Part shown: piece after piece, positions 62,801-64,000 of the stretch
How positions within the stretch are numbered: position 1 is the first letter of the stretch
Layout of the letters: each line of letters starts with the position of its first letter
DNA from: Bacteroidetes bacterium UBA2475
GTDB taxonomy: Bacteria; Bacteroidota; Bacteroidia; B-17B0; Aurantibacillaceae
Reading direction: 5' to 3'
Length of the DNA: 64,000 bases
NCBI GenBank assembly: GCA_002342065.1
Contig: DDPF01000002.1
Span: 54,800 to 118,799, forward strand
The notes under the pieces: model-generated
The model's database searches: none
Seen by the model: the letters and a program-made list of their open reading frames with translations, nothing else
What the model was told of the DNA's origin: nothing
Program-made: the position numbers and the translations under genes

Positions 62801-64000
62801 TGTAGCGGCAGGAGTAACAGTAACAGTTCCTCCGGCTAAAGCGCCCGGGTTCCATGTATAAGATGTAGCGCCTGAAGATGATAATGTAGCTGAACTTCCC
62901 GCACATATATTAGTAGGAGAAGCAACAGCGGTAATAGTTGGATTTGGATTAACTGTAATAATAACTGTTTTAGTATCGGTACACGCGCCGTTAGAACCTG
63001 TAACAGAATATGTGGTAGTAATAGTTGGGTTAACAGTAACTGTTCCGCCGATCAATGCGCCAGGATTCCATGTATAAGTTGTAGCACCACTTGCAGCTAA
63101 GCTTGTTGTACCACCGGCACAAATAGTAAAGTTACTTGCAGTAGCAACAACCGTTGGAGTAGTTGTTACATTTATTGCAATTGTTTTAGAGTTTACACAA
63201 CCAAAACTATTTGATACGCTCCACGTGTACACTGTATTAACAACAGGTGAAACAACAGCAATAGGACCAACGATAGCTCCAGGATTCCAAACAGAAACGA
63301 ATGGACCACCGCCAGTTGCAATACCAGTTAAAGTAGTAGAATTACCACTACATATTGCGGTAGGTGTAGCAGTAACCGTTAAAGATGGAATAGGATTAAC
63401 TATTAAAGTAACGGTTCTCGTATTGCTGCAACCAAAAGTGTTGGTTCCAATAACAGTGTATGTAGTTGTAATAGTTGGGTTAACAACTACCACAGGCCCT
63501 ACGAATGCAATTGGCAGCCAGGTGTAAGTTGAGGCACCTGAAGCGGTTAACGTTGCAGAACCACCATTACAAATGGCAGTAGGTGTAGCAACCACTGTTA
63601 AAGTAGGTAAAGGATTAACAATTACTGCAACCGTCTGAGTGCCAAAACAAGTTCCATTAGAACCGGTAACTGTATAAGTTGTATTAGTTGCAGGAGAAAC
63701 CGAAATAGAAGTGCCAATTAAAGCGCCAGGGTTCCATGTGTATGTTGTGGCACCGCTTGCAGTTAAAGTAGTTGATCCACCTGCACAAATAGCAGTAGGT
63801 GAAGCGGTAGCATTAACAGTAGGTATTGGAGTAACAATTAAATTAACCGTTCTTGTTGTGGTACAGCCAAAACCGTTAGCAGCTGTAACAGTATAAAGAG
63901 TAGTTGCTAAAGGAGAAACAGTAATAGTTCCACCTGTTACAGCACCCGGGTTCCACGTATAAGATGTAGCACCAGATGATGATAAAGTTGCTGTACTTCC
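59822..64000 (-). CDS. Giant Ig-array surface adhesin with T9SS type B sorting domain, N-terminus beyond window
   Basis: The frame is open from the stop at 59822 to the window edge; a GTG at 63595 is only an internal codon, because in-frame modules continue upstream of it. At least ten ~70-residue modules with ICxG...TLTASGAxxYTWNPG...VTVSPxxTTTYTVTGxNxxGC, then Ig-like units with SGSITC...YSWTGPGSFTS, two DUF11-like domains (LGLAKAVSTPTLNANGSYDITYKV and FGITKTGVVGPKLSDKTYDVTYTITI), and a type B CTD (FIPDGFTPNGDGKNDLFVIKG...YYYILEFKGGDIQTTNGFIVIQY). Its CTD and DUF11 parts closely resemble those of the 51693-56567 protein, so the two are paralogues. Confidence 0.9.
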   Translation of the reverse strand, partial: GSTATLSSSGATSYTWNPGAVTGGTITVSPLATTLYTVTAANGFGCTTTRTVNLIVTPIPTVNATASPTAICAGGSTTLTASGATTYTWNPGALIGTSISVSPATNTTYTVTGSNGTCFGTQTVAVIVNPLPTLTVVATPTAICNGGSATLTASGASTYTWLPIAFVGPVVVVNPTITTTYTVIGTNTFGCSNTRTVTLIVNPIPSLTVTATPTAICSGNSTTLTGIATGGGPFVSVWNPGAIVGPIAVVSPVVNTVYTWSVSNSFGCVNSKTIAINVTTTPTVVATASNFTICAGGTTSLAASGATTYTWNPGALIGGTVTVNPTITTTYSVTGSNGACTDTKTVIITVNPNPTITAVASPTNICAGSSATLSSSGATSYTWNPGALAGGTVTVTPAATTLYTVTASNAFGCTTTNTINLVVTPNPTVIIGIPIVPICAGQTATLVGIGATSYTWLPGGSNATVLVVPLPAAQTFTLIGSNGLCQSSTTAALVPVANPTITATASPTTVCAGSNLTLTASGANTYSWNPIATTGSVVVTTPTITTTYSVVGTDINGCVGQTTLNVLVSPIPTLTATASATSICVGTTVTLTANGSGTYTWNPTGLTTATITDTPTLTTTYTVSSSNAFGCTGTSTVTVVVNSVPSLTVSPINATVCSGYATTLTALGATNYTWLPSGNTTSATVETPTVNTTYTVIGANGVCSSQFTVDVFVTPLPANLTATTSGSITCTAPTVTLTGSSTTTNVSYAWAGPFSFTSTAQSPTVNVQGTYTFSVIDNSTGCIASVTLNVPTDSSIPSVTATTSGSITCANSSVTINATTTSTNVSYSWTGPGSFTSTAQTFTSTQFGVYTVTVTDLSSTCSTTAIVSVGIHTNVAVTASITPATCSGSVTNNDGTISVSNFTVTDKYDYVVGSTYTGTATYLTATNIPTTGIITNTLANPTNTVAYTIRIFDAEGCFKDTTLILIPINCLSVNSLGLAKAVSTPTLNANGSYDITYKVVVKNYGLLPLNDVVLNENLTSTFPLPTTFSVVSAPLITSIGSSLTLDPAFDGSVNISLTNPLTSTLNLGQSDTIVFGIRIFTNGFFGPFNNSVIGLASPSPSVFVTDSSEIGLDPDPDTDLDPTNNNIPTPIQFSPNIFFGITKTGVVGPKLSDKTYDVTYTITIHNLGNDTLKNVTAKDSLFNNTVRYPATYVMKTAPVTTGSLNANSLFNGNSDVNLLTPGLNVMAPGEVNTIIFTINVNPDTVTIFKNSAYGNALSSTSTTVSDTSNTGNNPDSNNNGVWNEPADNVPTVLIIPNTDFFIPDGFTPNGDGKNDLFVIKGLPVGVDNVFTVYNRWGSKVYSKSNYDNTWNGTANVNGTLGTEKLPPGTYYYILEFKGGDIQTTNGFIVIQY

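Noticed and set aside
63593..63595. GTG as the start of the second giant adhesin
   Set aside because: In-frame Ig modules continue upstream to the window edge, so this is an internal Val codon.
52440..64000. CRISPR-like or tandem DNA array signal from evenly spaced similar units
   Set aside because: Units are ~210 bp in an open frame encoding Ig-like modules; no short identical repeats with unique spacers.

Overview
This is an AT-rich window from a member of the Bacteroidota, probably an environmental relative of the Flavobacteriales/Sphingobacteriales group; I cannot resolve the order from sequence alone. The evidence is type IX secretion (T9SS) sorting domains of both type A and type B, a PorP/SprF-like protein, a PUR-alpha-like DUF3276 protein, a lysine/alanine-rich histone H1-like peptide, promoters resembling the bacteroidete TTTG / TAnnTTTG consensus, and start sites without Shine-Dalgarno sequences. 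I found no rRNA, tRNA, CRISPR array, integrase or transposase.

1-9.5 kb (minus strand): an aromatic amino-acid superoperon, read trpL-trpE-trpG-trpD-trpC-trpF-trpB-trpA-aroF-aroB-aroA (aroA runs off the left edge). Upstream of trpE lies a complete transcription attenuator: a 20-codon leader peptide with three consecutive Trp codons, mutually exclusive hairpins, and a strong terminator. The leader peptide had not been called as a gene.

9.7-21 kb: a mixed region with an SGNH hydrolase, a DUF3276 protein, lipoproteins, the histone H1-like peptide, a radical SAM/SPASM enzyme, a long-chain acyl-CoA synthetase, a heptose epimerase and a T9SS-exported M1 peptidase. Three palindromic MITE-like elements sit in the gaps.

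21.0-31.6 kb (plus strand): nine translationally coupled genes: a GT-C/GT87-like membrane glycosyltransferase, a lipoprotein with a CxxCH motif, a Wzx-like flippase, three B12-binding-type radical SAM enzymes, two SAM methyltransferases and a nucleotidyltransferase. They look like one pathway making and exporting a modified surface glycan or glycolipid. I do not recognise the product, and this is the best candidate for an undescribed system.

31.6-37.2 kb: outer-membrane and membrane proteins, a kelch-like T9SS cargo, then an accessory patch. In that patch two copies of a ~53-bp repeat flank a pair of small membrane proteins, next to a three-gene run of unrecognised small proteins.

37.2-45.8 kb: housekeeping and metabolic genes: ferredoxin, methylmalonyl-CoA epimerase, J-domain protein, aldehyde dehydrogenase, CDP-alcohol phosphatidyltransferase, HTH protein, HI0933-like flavoprotein and enoyl-CoA hydratase. 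A ~200-bp MITE-like element is wedged between two of them.

45.9-64 kb: cell-surface proteins. A PKD/Ig-like protein with a type B sorting domain, an SBBP-repeat protein with a type A domain, gatC and plsC are followed by a minus-strand set: giant Ig-array adhesin, PorP/SprF, OmpA-family protein, second giant Ig-array adhesin. The set probably builds a surface-attached adhesive layer through T9SS.
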